A stretch of DNA of 64,000 bases from Streptomyces armeniacus (lineage in GTDB: Bacteria > Actinomycetota > Actinomycetes > Streptomycetales > Streptomycetaceae): contig NZ_CP031320.1 of assembly GCF_003355155.1 (NCBI RefSeq), positions 7,717,383 through 7,781,382 of the forward strand, in the 5' to 3' direction. The translations under genes were made by a program, and so were the position numbers. The notes under the pieces were generated by a model that saw only the letters and a program-made list of their open reading frames with translations, was not told where the DNA came from and ran no database searches. Of this stretch, positions 18,475 to 31,813 are shown one piece after another; position 1 is the first letter of the stretch, and every line of letters starts with the position of its first letter.

Positions 18475-18508
18475 CATCCGGGTACGCGTGAACTGGGGAG
18501 ATGCTGAA

Positions 18509-19027
18509 GTGGTGGGTGAACAGGACAGCCAGGGTCGGCGGACAGAGGACTACGACGACCGCGTCTCCCAGTTCGTCGAACGCTTCGCCGGAGACCTCAC
18601 CGAGGCGGGCATGCAGCGCATGGCCGCCCGCGTGTTCGCGTGCCTCCTCGCCTCCGAGCGCGGCGCGCTGAGCTCCGCCGAGCTCTCCGAACGGCTCCAG
18701 TGCAGCCCGGCCGCCGTCTCCGGCGCCGTCCGCTACCTTTCGCAGGTGCACATGATCAGCCGGGAGCGGGAACCCGGCTCACGCCGCGAGAGCTACCGGC
18801 TGCACCAGGACATCTGGTACGAGACGTTCACCAATCGCGACGCCCTCCTCAGCCGCTGGACGGCCACACTGCGCTCGGGCGCCGAGTCCCTCGGCACGGA
18901 CACTCCCGCGGGACGGCGCGTGCAGGAGACCACCGAGTTCTTCGACTACCTCAAGGACGAGCTCGGCAGCCTGCTGGAACGCTGGCGCAAAGACCACGAG
19001 GACGGGCCCTACCCGTCCCGGGACTGA
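18509..19027 (+). CDS. GbsR/MarR-family transcriptional regulator
   Basis: 172 residues with a winged helix at about 35-95 (ACLLASERGALSSAELSERL, then CSPAAVSGAVRYLSQVHMI and EREPGSRRESYRL for the wing). The C-terminal helices (TEFFDYLKDELGSLLERW) should form the dimer. GTG 18509 is preferred: GGGGAG at 18495-18500 gives an 8-base spacing; GTG 18488 is seven codons upstream without a site. Its position head to head with an ABC exporter, with an inverted repeat between, makes it the likely repressor of that exporter. It ends 35 bp before an adapter-marked join. Confidence 0.88.
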   Translation: MVGEQDSQGRRTEDYDDRVSQFVERFAGDLTEAGMQRMAARVFACLLASERGALSSAELSERLQCSPAAVSGAVRYLSQVHMISREREPGSRRESYRLHQDIWYETFTNRDALLSRWTATLRSGAESLGTDTPAGRRVQETTEFFDYLKDELGSLLERWRKDHEDGPYPSRD

Positions 19028-19062
19028 GCCCGGCCGTACGCCCCGCCCCGCCCGGCCGGCCC

Positions 19063-19090
19063 CTTATACACATCTGCCGCTGCCGCCGCA
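19063..19090. other. Sequencing-adapter sequence (Nextera type) at a contig join
   Basis: CTTATACACATCTG at 19063-19076 is an exact match to part of the Tn5 mosaic end CTGTCTCTTATACACATCT and the following adapter base. The continuation CCGCTGCCGCCG matches the read-1 adapter tail ACGCTGCCGACG except for two A-to-C changes. It separates a regulator gene block from the middle of an NRPS A domain. Natural DNA would not be expected to hold this order. Confidence 0.9.
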
Positions 19091-19104
19091 GGCGTAGCGG
19101 AAGC

Positions 19105-24977
<5,873 letters not shown>

Positions 24978-24981
<4 letters not shown>

Positions 24982-25199
24982 CGAACCCGTTCGAGAACCC
25001 CGAGGGCAGCTACTCCGTGCTCGTCAACGACGAGGGCCAGCACAGCCTGTGGCCCGACTTCGCCGACGTCCCCGCGGGCTGGACCCCCGTACACGGGCCC
25101 GGCCCGCGCCAGGACTGCCTCGACTACATCGAGGCCCACTGGACCGACCTGCGGCCCCGGAGCCTGGCCGGCGGCCGGCCGGGTCCGTCCGCCGGCTGA
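24978..25199 (+). CDS. MbtH-like NRPS accessory protein
   Basis: 73 residues with the family signature: [29 protein letters not shown] and the invariant tryptophans, ending near [15 protein letters not shown]. MbtH proteins bind adenylation domains and are needed for their folding or activity. The ATG overlaps the NRPS stop (ATGA), so it is coupled to the upstream synthetase and probably serves its A domains. Usual length. Confidence 0.96.
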
Positions 25200-25327
25200 G
25201 GGCGGGCCTCCGCTACTGCGGAGTACGGGATTCCGGATGTCCCCCTCCAGGGGGGTGAACTACGGGGACGGCGGACGTACGGTGGGAGCACAGCCTGTCC
25301 GTGGCGTGACATCCCAGGTCGAAGGGG

Positions 25328-25738
25328 ATGGTCTCGATGTACGACGCGATCGGAATCGAGGTCCGGCCCACCGCCTCCGGCGACTGCCGGGTGACCGTGG
25401 CGGGAGAGCTCGACGTGTGCAGCGCGCCTGCCGTACGCACCGCTCTCCGCGATGCCGTCAGCAGACACGACAGGGTCGAGGTCGACTGCGCGGGCCTCCG
25501 CTTCTGCGACTGCGCGGGGCTCAGCGCGCTGCAGTCCGCCGCCCACGCGGCCCGGACCGCCGGCACCGAACTGCGGCTGTACGCGGTCCCGCAGGCGCTC
25601 GCGCGGCTGCTGCGGCACTTCCGCATCGAGGGCGTGTCGGTCGCCGGACAGCCACCGCCCGGCGCGCGTCCCGACGTGCCGCCCAGCCGCCGTACACGCG
25701 ACCCGACGGCGACGCCCGCGACCGCCCTGCTGCGGTAG
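25328..25738 (+). CDS. STAS-domain protein (anti-anti-sigma factor type)
   Basis: 136 residues. The STAS fold covers about 1-105: VTVAGELDVCSAPAVRTALR, VEVDCAGLRFCDCAGLSALQ and RLYAVPQALARLLRHFRI. In classical antagonists the motif DxxxxxFxDSSG carries a phosphorylatable Ser; here it reads DCAGLRFCDCAGL, with Cys in place of the first Ser, so regulation by Ser phosphorylation is doubtful. The tail is Pro/Arg/Thr-rich. ATG 25328 or ATG 25337 may be used. It follows MbtH by 128 bp but no functional link to the NRPS is evident. Confidence 0.85.
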   Translation: MVSMYDAIGIEVRPTASGDCRVTVAGELDVCSAPAVRTALRDAVSRHDRVEVDCAGLRFCDCAGLSALQSAAHAARTAGTELRLYAVPQALARLLRHFRIEGVSVAGQPPPGARPDVPPSRRTRDPTATPATALLR

Positions 25739-25879
25739 CGGCCCCGCGGCCGCCCCCGCGGCTGTCAGCCCGCCGCCCCCGATGTCGTGTGCCCGCCCGT
25801 TTGACGGAAACCCCTACGGTGCCGGCGGCACCGCCGCCGGCCGGTCCTGGTTCCGACCCGGGAAGGGCAGGCGTCACGG

Positions 25880-27193
25880 TTGTCTGTGCCGGATGTGGTG
25901 TACGTCGTGCTGGGCTGTGGCGCGCTGGCGGCCGCCGTCCTGCCGCGAGTGGTCTCCGGGCGGCCGCTGTCGCTGCCGCTGGTGTTCCTGCTCGGCGGCC
26001 TGCTGGTGTACCTCCTGAACGTGCCACTCCCCGAGGTCGACCCGGTGGAACAGCGGGTCTGGGTACTGCACACCACGGAGCTGTGCGTCATCGTCTCGCT
26101 GATGGGCGCCGGCCTGGCGATCAACCGCCCCTTCGGGCGGCGGACCTGGTCCTCCACCGGCCGCCTGCTCGGCATCGCCCTGCCGCTGACCGTTGCCGCC
26201 ACCGCCGTCTCCGCCTGGCTGCTGCTCGGCTGGCCGCCGGCCGCGGCGCTGCTGCTGGCGGCCGTACTGGCGCCGACCGACCCCGTGCTCGCCGCCGAGG
26301 TACGGGTCGGGGAGCCCACGGACTCCGCGCACGACGAGGACGAGGTCCGCTTCTCCCTCACCAGCGAGGCCGGCCTGAACGACGGGCTGGCCTTCCCCGT
26401 CGTCTACGCGGCCCTCGCACTCGCCGCGGCGGCCGGCGGCGGCTGGTCCGCGTCCTGGATCGGCGAGTGGGCGCTGGTCGACCTGGCGTACAAGTCCGGC
26501 ATCGGCGTGGTGGTGGGCCTGCTGGTCGGCCGCCTGCTGGGGCGGATGTTCTTCCGCTCCCGGTGGCCGGCGCTGCGGCTGTCCGAGTACCGGGAGGGGT
26601 TCGTCGCGCTCGGCGCGACCTTCCTCTCGTACGGGGCCGCGGAGCTGCTGCACGGCTACGGCTTCCTGGCCGTCTTCGCCACCGCCTGCAGCATCCGGGC
26701 CGCCGAGCGCTCGCACGGCTACCACCTCGTGCTGCACGAGTTCATCGAGCAGGTCGAGCGGCTGTTCACGGCATCCCTGCTGTTCCTCCTGGGCGGCTAC
26801 GTCGCGCTCGGCGGCCTGTCGGAGCTCACCTGGCAGGGCGCCGCTGTCGGGCTGCTCCTGCTGCTGGTGATCAGGCCGGCCGCCGGCTGGGCCGCCCTGC
26901 CGGGCAGCCCGGGCGGACCACGTGAGCGCGTCGCGACCGCCGTCTTCGGCATCCGCGGCATCGCCTCGCTGTTCTACGTCGCCTACGCGCTGAGCCAGGA
27001 CGACTTCTCCGGGCTCGGCCCGGAGCTCTGGGCCGTGGTCACCTTCACCGTGCTGAGCTCCGTCGTCCTGCACGGCATCGCGGCCTCCCCGGTGATCAGC
27101 CGCCTCGACTGGCTGCGCCAACGGCGCGCCCGCCGCGCGGGGCGCACCCGCCCCGACCCGGGGGACGGCGGCGCGCCGGACGAACGCCTCTGA
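25880..27193 (+). CDS. Na+/H+ antiporter, CPA1/NhaP type
   Basis: 437 residues with about 12 membrane helices. Diagnostic motifs are LAPTDPVLAAEVRVGEP (the TDP unwound helix) and SLTSEAGLNDGLAFPVVYA (the ND pair that binds the ion), followed by ATAVFGIRGIASLFYVAYAL near the end. It should exchange protons for Na+ or K+ at the cytoplasmic membrane. The start is TTG 25880 with a purine-rich site 8-9 bases before, or GTG 25886. The basic C-terminus is short, with no regulatory domain. The next 50 bp lead into an NRPS scrap, so its downstream context is not trustworthy. Confidence 0.9.
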   Translation: MSVPDVVYVVLGCGALAAAVLPRVVSGRPLSLPLVFLLGGLLVYLLNVPLPEVDPVEQRVWVLHTTELCVIVSLMGAGLAINRPFGRRTWSSTGRLLGIALPLTVAATAVSAWLLLGWPPAAALLLAAVLAPTDPVLAAEVRVGEPTDSAHDEDEVRFSLTSEAGLNDGLAFPVVYAALALAAAAGGGWSASWIGEWALVDLAYKSGIGVVVGLLVGRLLGRMFFRSRWPALRLSEYREGFVALGATFLSYGAAELLHGYGFLAVFATACSIRAAERSHGYHLVLHEFIEQVERLFTASLLFLLGGYVALGGLSELTWQGAAVGLLLLLVIRPAAGWAALPGSPGGPRERVATAVFGIRGIASLFYVAYALSQDDFSGLGPELWAVVTFTVLSSVVLHGIAASPVISRLDWLRQRRARRAGRTRPDPGDGGAPDERL

Positions 27194-27244
27194 GGGGCGG
27201 GGCGCGGCGCCGGAGGCGCCCTGCGCCGGTCCCACGGCGCCCCG

Positions 27245-27478
27245 GACCGCACCGCGTACGGGGGCACCGGCCTGTCAGCGGGGGCCGTACGCGCCCTGCG
27301 CGCCCAGGTCGCGGCGGTGCCGGAACTGGCCGCGCGGGTGGAGCTGCGCGCGCAGCAAGCGCACGACACGACGGGCCTGCCGGAGGGCTGGTTCGACACA
27401 GTCGTGCTCAACTCCGTCGCCCAGTACTTCCCGGGCCCCGGCTACCTCACGGACGTGCTCCGCGCCGTCTCCGGACTA
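27245..27478 (+). pseudogene. Fragment of an NRPS N-methyltransferase domain
   Basis: In frame the stretch reads GGTGLSAGAVRALRAQVAAV, PELAARVELRAQQAHDTTGL, then FDTVVLNSVAQYFPGPGYLT and DVLRAVSGL. This is the core of the SAM-dependent N-methyltransferase domain inserted between motifs A8 and A9 of NRPS adenylation domains (FDTVVLNSV-QYFP is diagnostic). Both sides are missing: upstream is non-NRPS DNA after the antiporter stop, downstream the frame stops at 27478 where LAPGG should follow. It is a chopped piece, most likely another join. The bases at its right edge (CTAAGAGACCG, 27474-27484) resemble the end of the Tn5 mosaic end. Confidence 0.8.
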
Positions 27479-27530
27479 CGAGAGAGGTTTCCCTAAGAGA
27501 CCGCACCGGCACCTCTGGTGGTAACCCCGT

Positions 27531-28529
27531 ATGTCTCCTGCCCTCCCCCGCCCGGACCAAGGCCCGGGCTCCCGCTACACCGCCCGCGCGACGACCACAC
27601 GCCGCCGCCCGCCAACTGTCGTACGGCGGAGGGACGTCGCCGCGCTGGCCAGTCGCCTCACCCCTCGCGATACGTGGCTCGCGGCTATGGTCCACGAGCA
27701 CCGTGTCCTGACCACCCCTCAGATCGGCCGCATCGCGTTCGGGGCGTCCCGCACCGCGCAAAACCGCCTGCGCGCTCTGCACCGCATGGCCGTCCTCGAC
27801 TCCTTCCGCCCGCTCGTCCAGACCGGCTCCGCACCGGAGCACTACACGCTGGGGCCGGCCGGCGCAGCCCTGCTCGCCGCCCACGCCGGAGTGGAGACCG
27901 CAGCGCTGGGCTGGCGCCCCACCCACACCGGACGCATTGCCTACTCCCCCTGGCTCGGCCACGACCTCGGCGTCAACGACCTCCTCACCCGCCTCACCGC
28001 ACGGGGCCGCGACGCCCCGCACGCCGGACTGCCGTTGTGGCTCTCCGAGAACTCCTGCGCCCGACGCTGGGGCGACATCGTCCGGCCCGACGCCTACGCC
28101 CACTGGAGCGACCACGGCGCGCTGCTCCCGTTCTTCCTCGAGTACGACACCGGCAGCCAACCCCTCGCCCGCGTCGACGCGAAACTGCCCGCCTACGCCG
28201 CCTTCACCGCCGCCACCCACGCCCGCCCCGCACTCCTCATCCACACCCGTACCGCCTCCCGCGAAGCCGCCCTACGGCGTCGCCTCACAGAGACCGCGCG
28301 CCAACTCGCCCTGCCCGTGGCGACCGCCTCGGCCGACTTCACCACCACCAGCCCATGGGGCAACTGGTGGACCCCGCTGACCACCACCACACCCCGACTC
28401 ACCCTGGCCGAACTCGCCGCCCACTGGCCCGACCTGAGCCCCGCCCCTGGGCTGGAACCCACCGACGCCGACACCCCGCTCACGCTCCCCGTGCCCCCGC
28501 TCGCACCACCCGCACAGGGACGGGTGTGA
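27531..28529 (+). CDS. Replication-relaxation family protein
   Basis: 332 residues of the Replic_Relax family. An N-terminal winged-helix region (TPRDTWLAAMVHEHRVLTTP, then RIAFGASRTAQNRLRALHRM) precedes the conserved body with HTLGPAG-like YTLGPAGAALLAA, LGHDLGVNDLLTRL, and RPDAYAHWSDHG, ending with the FFLEYDTGSQPL acidic motif. These residues (GHDLGVN, RPDAY, EYDTG) resemble a restriction-endonuclease-like metal site. Such proteins are encoded on plasmids and conjugative elements and are thought to aid relaxation at the origin; the mechanism is not established. ATG 27531 follows a GG-rich leader; the stop overlaps the next GTG. Confidence 0.88.
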   Translation: MSPALPRPDQGPGSRYTARATTTRRRPPTVVRRRDVAALASRLTPRDTWLAAMVHEHRVLTTPQIGRIAFGASRTAQNRLRALHRMAVLDSFRPLVQTGSAPEHYTLGPAGAALLAAHAGVETAALGWRPTHTGRIAYSPWLGHDLGVNDLLTRLTARGRDAPHAGLPLWLSENSCARRWGDIVRPDAYAHWSDHGALLPFFLEYDTGSQPLARVDAKLPAYAAFTAATHARPALLIHTRTASREAALRRRLTETARQLALPVATASADFTTTSPWGNWWTPLTTTTPRLTLAELAAHWPDLSPAPGLEPTDADTPLTLPVPPLAPPAQGRV

Positions 28530-29449
28530 GCACGTTCGCCAGGATCGGCACCGGCCTCGGCTGCTCGCTCGTCGCGCTCACCCTCTTGTCCGCCGTGCTC
28601 GCCACCGGCCTGCCGCCCGACCTCACCTCCACCGCAGGCGGTACGGAAGCGCCCAGCCGCCACGCCCGCAAGGACATCCCCGGCCCCTACCTCGCGCTCT
28701 ACCGACGCGCCGAACCCGAGTGCCCCGGCCTGTCCTGGACGGTCCTGGCCGCCATCGGAAAGGTCGAGACCGACCACGGCCGACACCCCACCATGCGCTC
28801 CCCGGCAGGCGCACTCGGACCGATGCAGTTCCTCCCGTCCACCTTCCGCGAGTACGCCCACCCCGTCCCGCCCGGCGGCAAAAAACCCGCCACTCCCTGG
28901 GACCCCGTCGACGCGGTGTTCGCCGCCGCACGGCTGCTGTGCGCGAACGGCGCGAAGCACGGAAAGAACCTCGAACGCGCCATCTGGCACTACAACCACG
29001 CCGACTGGTACGTCCGCAAAGTCCTGCGCATCGCCGACTCCTACACCACTACCCAACCCGCCTCCGGCGCGGCCGAGACCGCCCTCGCCTTCGCCCGCTC
29101 CCAACTCGGCACCCGCTACGTATGGGGCGGCAACGGCGCGAAGGACGGCGGCTTCGACTGCTCGGGCCTGACCAAGGCCGCCTACCAGGCAGCCGGAATC
29201 AATCTCCCGCGGACCGCGGAAGCGCAGTACGACGCCACGGTCGAAGTCCCGCGCGGGCAGCCCCTCAAGCCCGGCGACCTCCTCTTCTACGGCCGCCCCG
29301 GCAACCTCCACCACGTCGGCCTCTACGCCGGGAAGGGCCGGATGATCCACGCACCCCGCCCCGGCACCCGCATCCGCTACGAGGCCCACCGCTACCGGGG
29401 CCACGACTTCTACGCCGCCACCCGCCCCACCGCCCGGAGCCACCGGTGA
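28526..29449 (+). CDS. Bifunctional lytic transglycosylase / NlpC-P60 endopeptidase
   Basis: 307 residues, exported. N-terminal hydrophobic signal (about 8-30), then an SLT-like lytic transglycosylase domain (about 55-165) with catalytic Glu in AIGKVETDHGRH, GALGPMQFLPSTFREYA and AIWHYNHADWYV. The C-terminal NlpC/P60 domain (about 185-305) has the catalytic Cys in GGFDCSGLTKAAY, His in LHHVGLYAGKGRMIHAP, and YVWGG. It cleaves both glycan strands and stem peptides to open a local hole in the wall for the transfer apparatus. It is coupled to the preceding and following genes by 4-bp overlaps (GTGA). Confidence 0.93.
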   Translation: MSTFARIGTGLGCSLVALTLLSAVLATGLPPDLTSTAGGTEAPSRHARKDIPGPYLALYRRAEPECPGLSWTVLAAIGKVETDHGRHPTMRSPAGALGPMQFLPSTFREYAHPVPPGGKKPATPWDPVDAVFAAARLLCANGAKHGKNLERAIWHYNHADWYVRKVLRIADSYTTTQPASGAAETALAFARSQLGTRYVWGGNGAKDGGFDCSGLTKAAYQAAGINLPRTAEAQYDATVEVPRGQPLKPGDLLFYGRPGNLHHVGLYAGKGRMIHAPRPGTRIRYEAHRYRGHDFYAATRPTARSHR

Positions 29450-30201
29450 ACCCTCCGGCAGCCGAGATCGAAAAGCTGCTGCACCGCCTGACCATCCTGC
29501 TGTGCGCCGTCGGTGTCCTCGCCCTGACCTTCACCGCGGTCAACGTGACCCTCTTCGCCTCAAGTCGAGACGTGCCCCTGCCGATCGCAGTCCTGCTCGA
29601 TCCGATGCTCGCCCTCACCCTGACCGCCGTCCTGTACGCGGACTCCCGGCTCGCCGCCTGGGGCCTGCGCCCGCCCACCTGGTCCACAGCACTGCGCTGG
29701 TGGGCCGGCGCCACCGCCGCCGTCATGAACACCTGGGCCTCACTCTGGCCGGACGGCCACATCGGCTGGCCCCACCAAGCCGACCCCGCAGCCGTACTCC
29801 TCCACCTCGCCCCCTGCCTCCTCCTCGTCGGCCTCGCCGAAGCGATCGCCGCCTACCGCAGACTCCTCACCGAGACACGCAACCCCAACCCACAGCCCGT
29901 AACCGCACCCCGCCCGGAACCACCCCCACGATCTGTCGAACCACCACTGCACCCCGCACCTCACACCGCACCCGGAGGCGACCTCACCCGCGACGACGAA
30001 CTACTCCTCCGCGCCCACGCCCTCGACGCCGCCGTACGCACGCGCACCGGACACCCCGTCAGCATCCGAGAGCTACGACGCCAACTGCACCTCGGACAGG
30101 ACCGCGCCCGAGCACTGCGCACCCGACTCGACGCGGCGCTCCCCGACGACGCCACCGCACCCGACCCGCACCCGGAAACCTCTCTTGACCAGGGACGATA
30201 G
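29446..30201 (+). CDS. DUF2637/SpdB-like membrane protein with C-terminal HTH
   Basis: 251 residues. Four hydrophobic segments occupy about 10-130 (LTILLCAVGVLALTFTAVNV; AVLLDPMLALTLTAVLYADS; ALRWWAGATAAVMNTWASLW; VLLHLAPCLLLVGLAEAIAA), the arrangement of DUF2637 proteins. A Pro-rich linker then leads to a cytoplasmic helix-turn-helix-like end (VSIRELRRQLHLGQDRARAL). Related proteins in Streptomyces plasmids are spread or transfer genes. GTG 29446 overlaps the previous stop. Role in intramycelial spread is inferred from family and position. Confidence 0.8.
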   Translation: MNPPAAEIEKLLHRLTILLCAVGVLALTFTAVNVTLFASSRDVPLPIAVLLDPMLALTLTAVLYADSRLAAWGLRPPTWSTALRWWAGATAAVMNTWASLWPDGHIGWPHQADPAAVLLHLAPCLLLVGLAEAIAAYRRLLTETRNPNPQPVTAPRPEPPPRSVEPPLHPAPHTAPGGDLTRDDELLLRAHALDAAVRTRTGHPVSIRELRRQLHLGQDRARALRTRLDAALPDDATAPDPHPETSLDQGR

Positions 30202-30367
30202 CCGCTTGACATCACGCCGCGATCGAGCGTCCATGGTCGTCGGCGAACCGGGAACCACCGCGATGCGCACGCGCCCCGCCACGCCACCCGCGCCCGCCCC
30301 GTACGGGCGGCGCACCCCGGCCGGGGACCCCACCACGACCCAACACGATCCGCAGTGAGGTTCCCCC

Positions 30368-31222
30368 ATGACAACCACCGAACACCGCACCCGACCGCAC
30401 CCCGACCCCGTACCCGACGCACTCACCGGCACCCGCGCCAAGATCTTCGAAGCGCTCACCGCACACCCCGGCAGCACCACCGCCGACCTCGCCCAGACCG
30501 CGGCGGTCGGCCGTTCCACCGCGGGCAAGGCGCTGACGGCCCTTGAAGATCAGGGCTTGGCGGTACGCGAACCCGGCGACCGCACCCCCGGACACCGCAC
30601 CCCGGACCGGTGGCGCCCCGCCCCGCACACCGCACCCGACACCCCGCACCCGGCCAACGAAGCGAACAACGCAGCCCCGGGGCAGGAAGACAACGCAACT
30701 CCAGCATCAGCAACCAACGACGAGCACGCCGACACCACCGAGAGCCACACCACGCCCCAAGGCGACGACGCACCGGCGGCCCGGGGCAACGATGAGAACC
30801 CCGACGGTCCGACGCATCCCGACCAGGACCCGAACCACGGCGAGTCCACGTCGGCAGCTACGGAAGCGCAAGAGGATGGCTCAGTGGAAACGCCGGGAGC
30901 ATCACCAACGGCGGCACCATCCGGCACGGAAGACGAAGCACCCTCAGAGGCACACCGCACGACGGGCCACCCTGTCGCCCCGACACCAGTGGCGAAGCCA
31001 GGCAGGCTCCAGCCAGGCGCACTCCGGGAGATGGTCGTCGCTCATCTGCAGGCCAATCCCGACACCGCGTACACCGCCACCGGCATCAGCCGCATCATCG
31101 ACCGAAGCTCCGGCGCCATCGCCAACGCCCTGGTGAAACTCACCGCCCAGGGCACCACCCGCCAGGTGAGCGACGCACCCCGCCGCTACCAGTACACAGC
31201 ACGCGGTCCCCAGGAGAACTGA
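30368..31222 (+). CDS. Protein with two winged-helix DNA-binding domains
   Basis: 284 residues. The N-terminal wing (about 22-68; AKIFEALTAHPGSTTADLAQ, then VGRSTAGKALTALEDQGLAV) and C-terminal wing (about 222-278; LREMVVAHLQANPDTAYTAT, SSGAIANALVKLTAQGTTRQ) are MarR/HTH-like. They are joined by about 150 residues of acidic, Ala/Thr/Asp/Glu-rich, probably disordered linker. Two DNA-binding heads on a long tether suggest bridging or co-operative binding of repeated sites, perhaps to control the element or organise its DNA; that is inference. ATG 30368 follows GAGGTT. A perfect hairpin closes the operon 8 bp after the stop. Confidence 0.8.
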   Translation: MTTTEHRTRPHPDPVPDALTGTRAKIFEALTAHPGSTTADLAQTAAVGRSTAGKALTALEDQGLAVREPGDRTPGHRTPDRWRPAPHTAPDTPHPANEANNAAPGQEDNATPASATNDEHADTTESHTTPQGDDAPAARGNDENPDGPTHPDQDPNHGESTSAATEAQEDGSVETPGASPTAAPSGTEDEAPSEAHRTTGHPVAPTPVAKPGRLQPGALREMVVAHLQANPDTAYTATGISRIIDRSSGAIANALVKLTAQGTTRQVSDAPRRYQYTARGPQEN

Positions 31223-31230
31223 CCACAACT

Positions 31231-31275
31231 GGTGAGGGGGTTGCCCGGCACACTGTGCCGGGCAACCCCCTCACC
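31231..31275. terminator. Perfect 20-bp stem hairpin ending the conjugative-element operon
   Basis: 31231-31250 pairs without mismatch with 31256-31275 around a 5-base loop (CACTG). It begins 8 bp after the stop at 31222. GC-rich stem, no T-run, bidirectional in form. It separates the element operon from the WXG100/Rhs pair. Confidence 0.85.
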
Positions 31276-31390
31276 ACGTCGAACGTGAGCAAGTCATGCC
31301 GCCGGTGGAACGACCCCCGCGACCGCGTCCGGCCAACCTATGCGTATACCGTTGATGACTGACCGTAGACCAAGTCCGAGGGGATGAACC

Positions 31391-31813
31391 GTGGGGGACG
31401 GCAAGGAAGTACTGGATATATCCACCAAGGATCTGAAGTCGGCTGCGCCGACGTTCCGGACCCAGAGCGGTGAACTGCTCAAAGCCGCCACGACGTTGGG
31501 GGCGAAGCTCGATGCGCTGGGGCAGCCGTGGGGCGGGGAGGAGCAGGTCAAGGAGTTCGCCGAGAAGTACACGGCGCAGCGTTCGTCCATCGAGAGCGCG
31601 GTGTCGGTTCTTGTTCAGGGGCTGGCGAGTATTCACGCGGCGATGGCGGATATGTCCGATGGGCACGTGGACAACGAGGACGCGATCCGAGGCATGTTCA
31701 ACAGGCAGGAGACGCCGGACTGGCTGCCGTCTCAGCGGGAGTGGCATCCGCCGATGGCGGCGCCGCAGGCGCAGGCGCCTGGTCCGTCTGAGGGTTCTGG
31801 TCCGACCGGCTGA
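31391..31813 (+). CDS. WXG100-like protein
   Basis: 140 residues; about 1-105 form two long amphipathic helices separated by a PWGG turn (LGAKLDALGQPWGGEEQVKE), the shape of ESX/WXG100 substrates in which WxG is often replaced. The C-terminus is a Pro/Gln-rich tail. GTG 31391 follows AGGGGATG. The stop codon overlaps the ATG of the Rhs gene by one base, so the two are made together. Such small proteins partner large toxin proteins for type VII export. Confidence 0.8.
   Translation: MGDGKEVLDISTKDLKSAAPTFRTQSGELLKAATTLGAKLDALGQPWGGEEQVKEFAEKYTAQRSSIESAVSVLVQGLASIHAAMADMSDGHVDNEDAIRGMFNRQETPDWLPSQREWHPPMAAPQAQAPGPSEGSGPTG

Larger units (their letters stand above)
27480..31230 (+). mobile_element. 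Part of an actinobacterial integrative conjugative element
   Basis: Four co-directional genes with GTGA overlaps: replication-relaxation protein, lytic transglycosylase/NlpC-P60, DUF2637-like membrane protein, winged-helix protein. I know this set from conjugative elements and plasmids of Streptomyces. Codon choice differs from the flanks: C-ending codons dominate and GTAC-rich codons are scarcer. Integrase, replication initiator, TraB and att sites are not in the window because both ends are cut. Confidence 0.65.

Noticed and set aside
18640..19104. Upstream part of the NRPS frame as a real N-terminus
   Set aside because: It is out of frame over the GbsR gene and then passes through adapter sequence.
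30202..30367. TTGACA near 30205 as a promoter of the winged-helix gene
   Set aside because: No acceptable -10 at the right distance; the gene may be read from the upstream operon.
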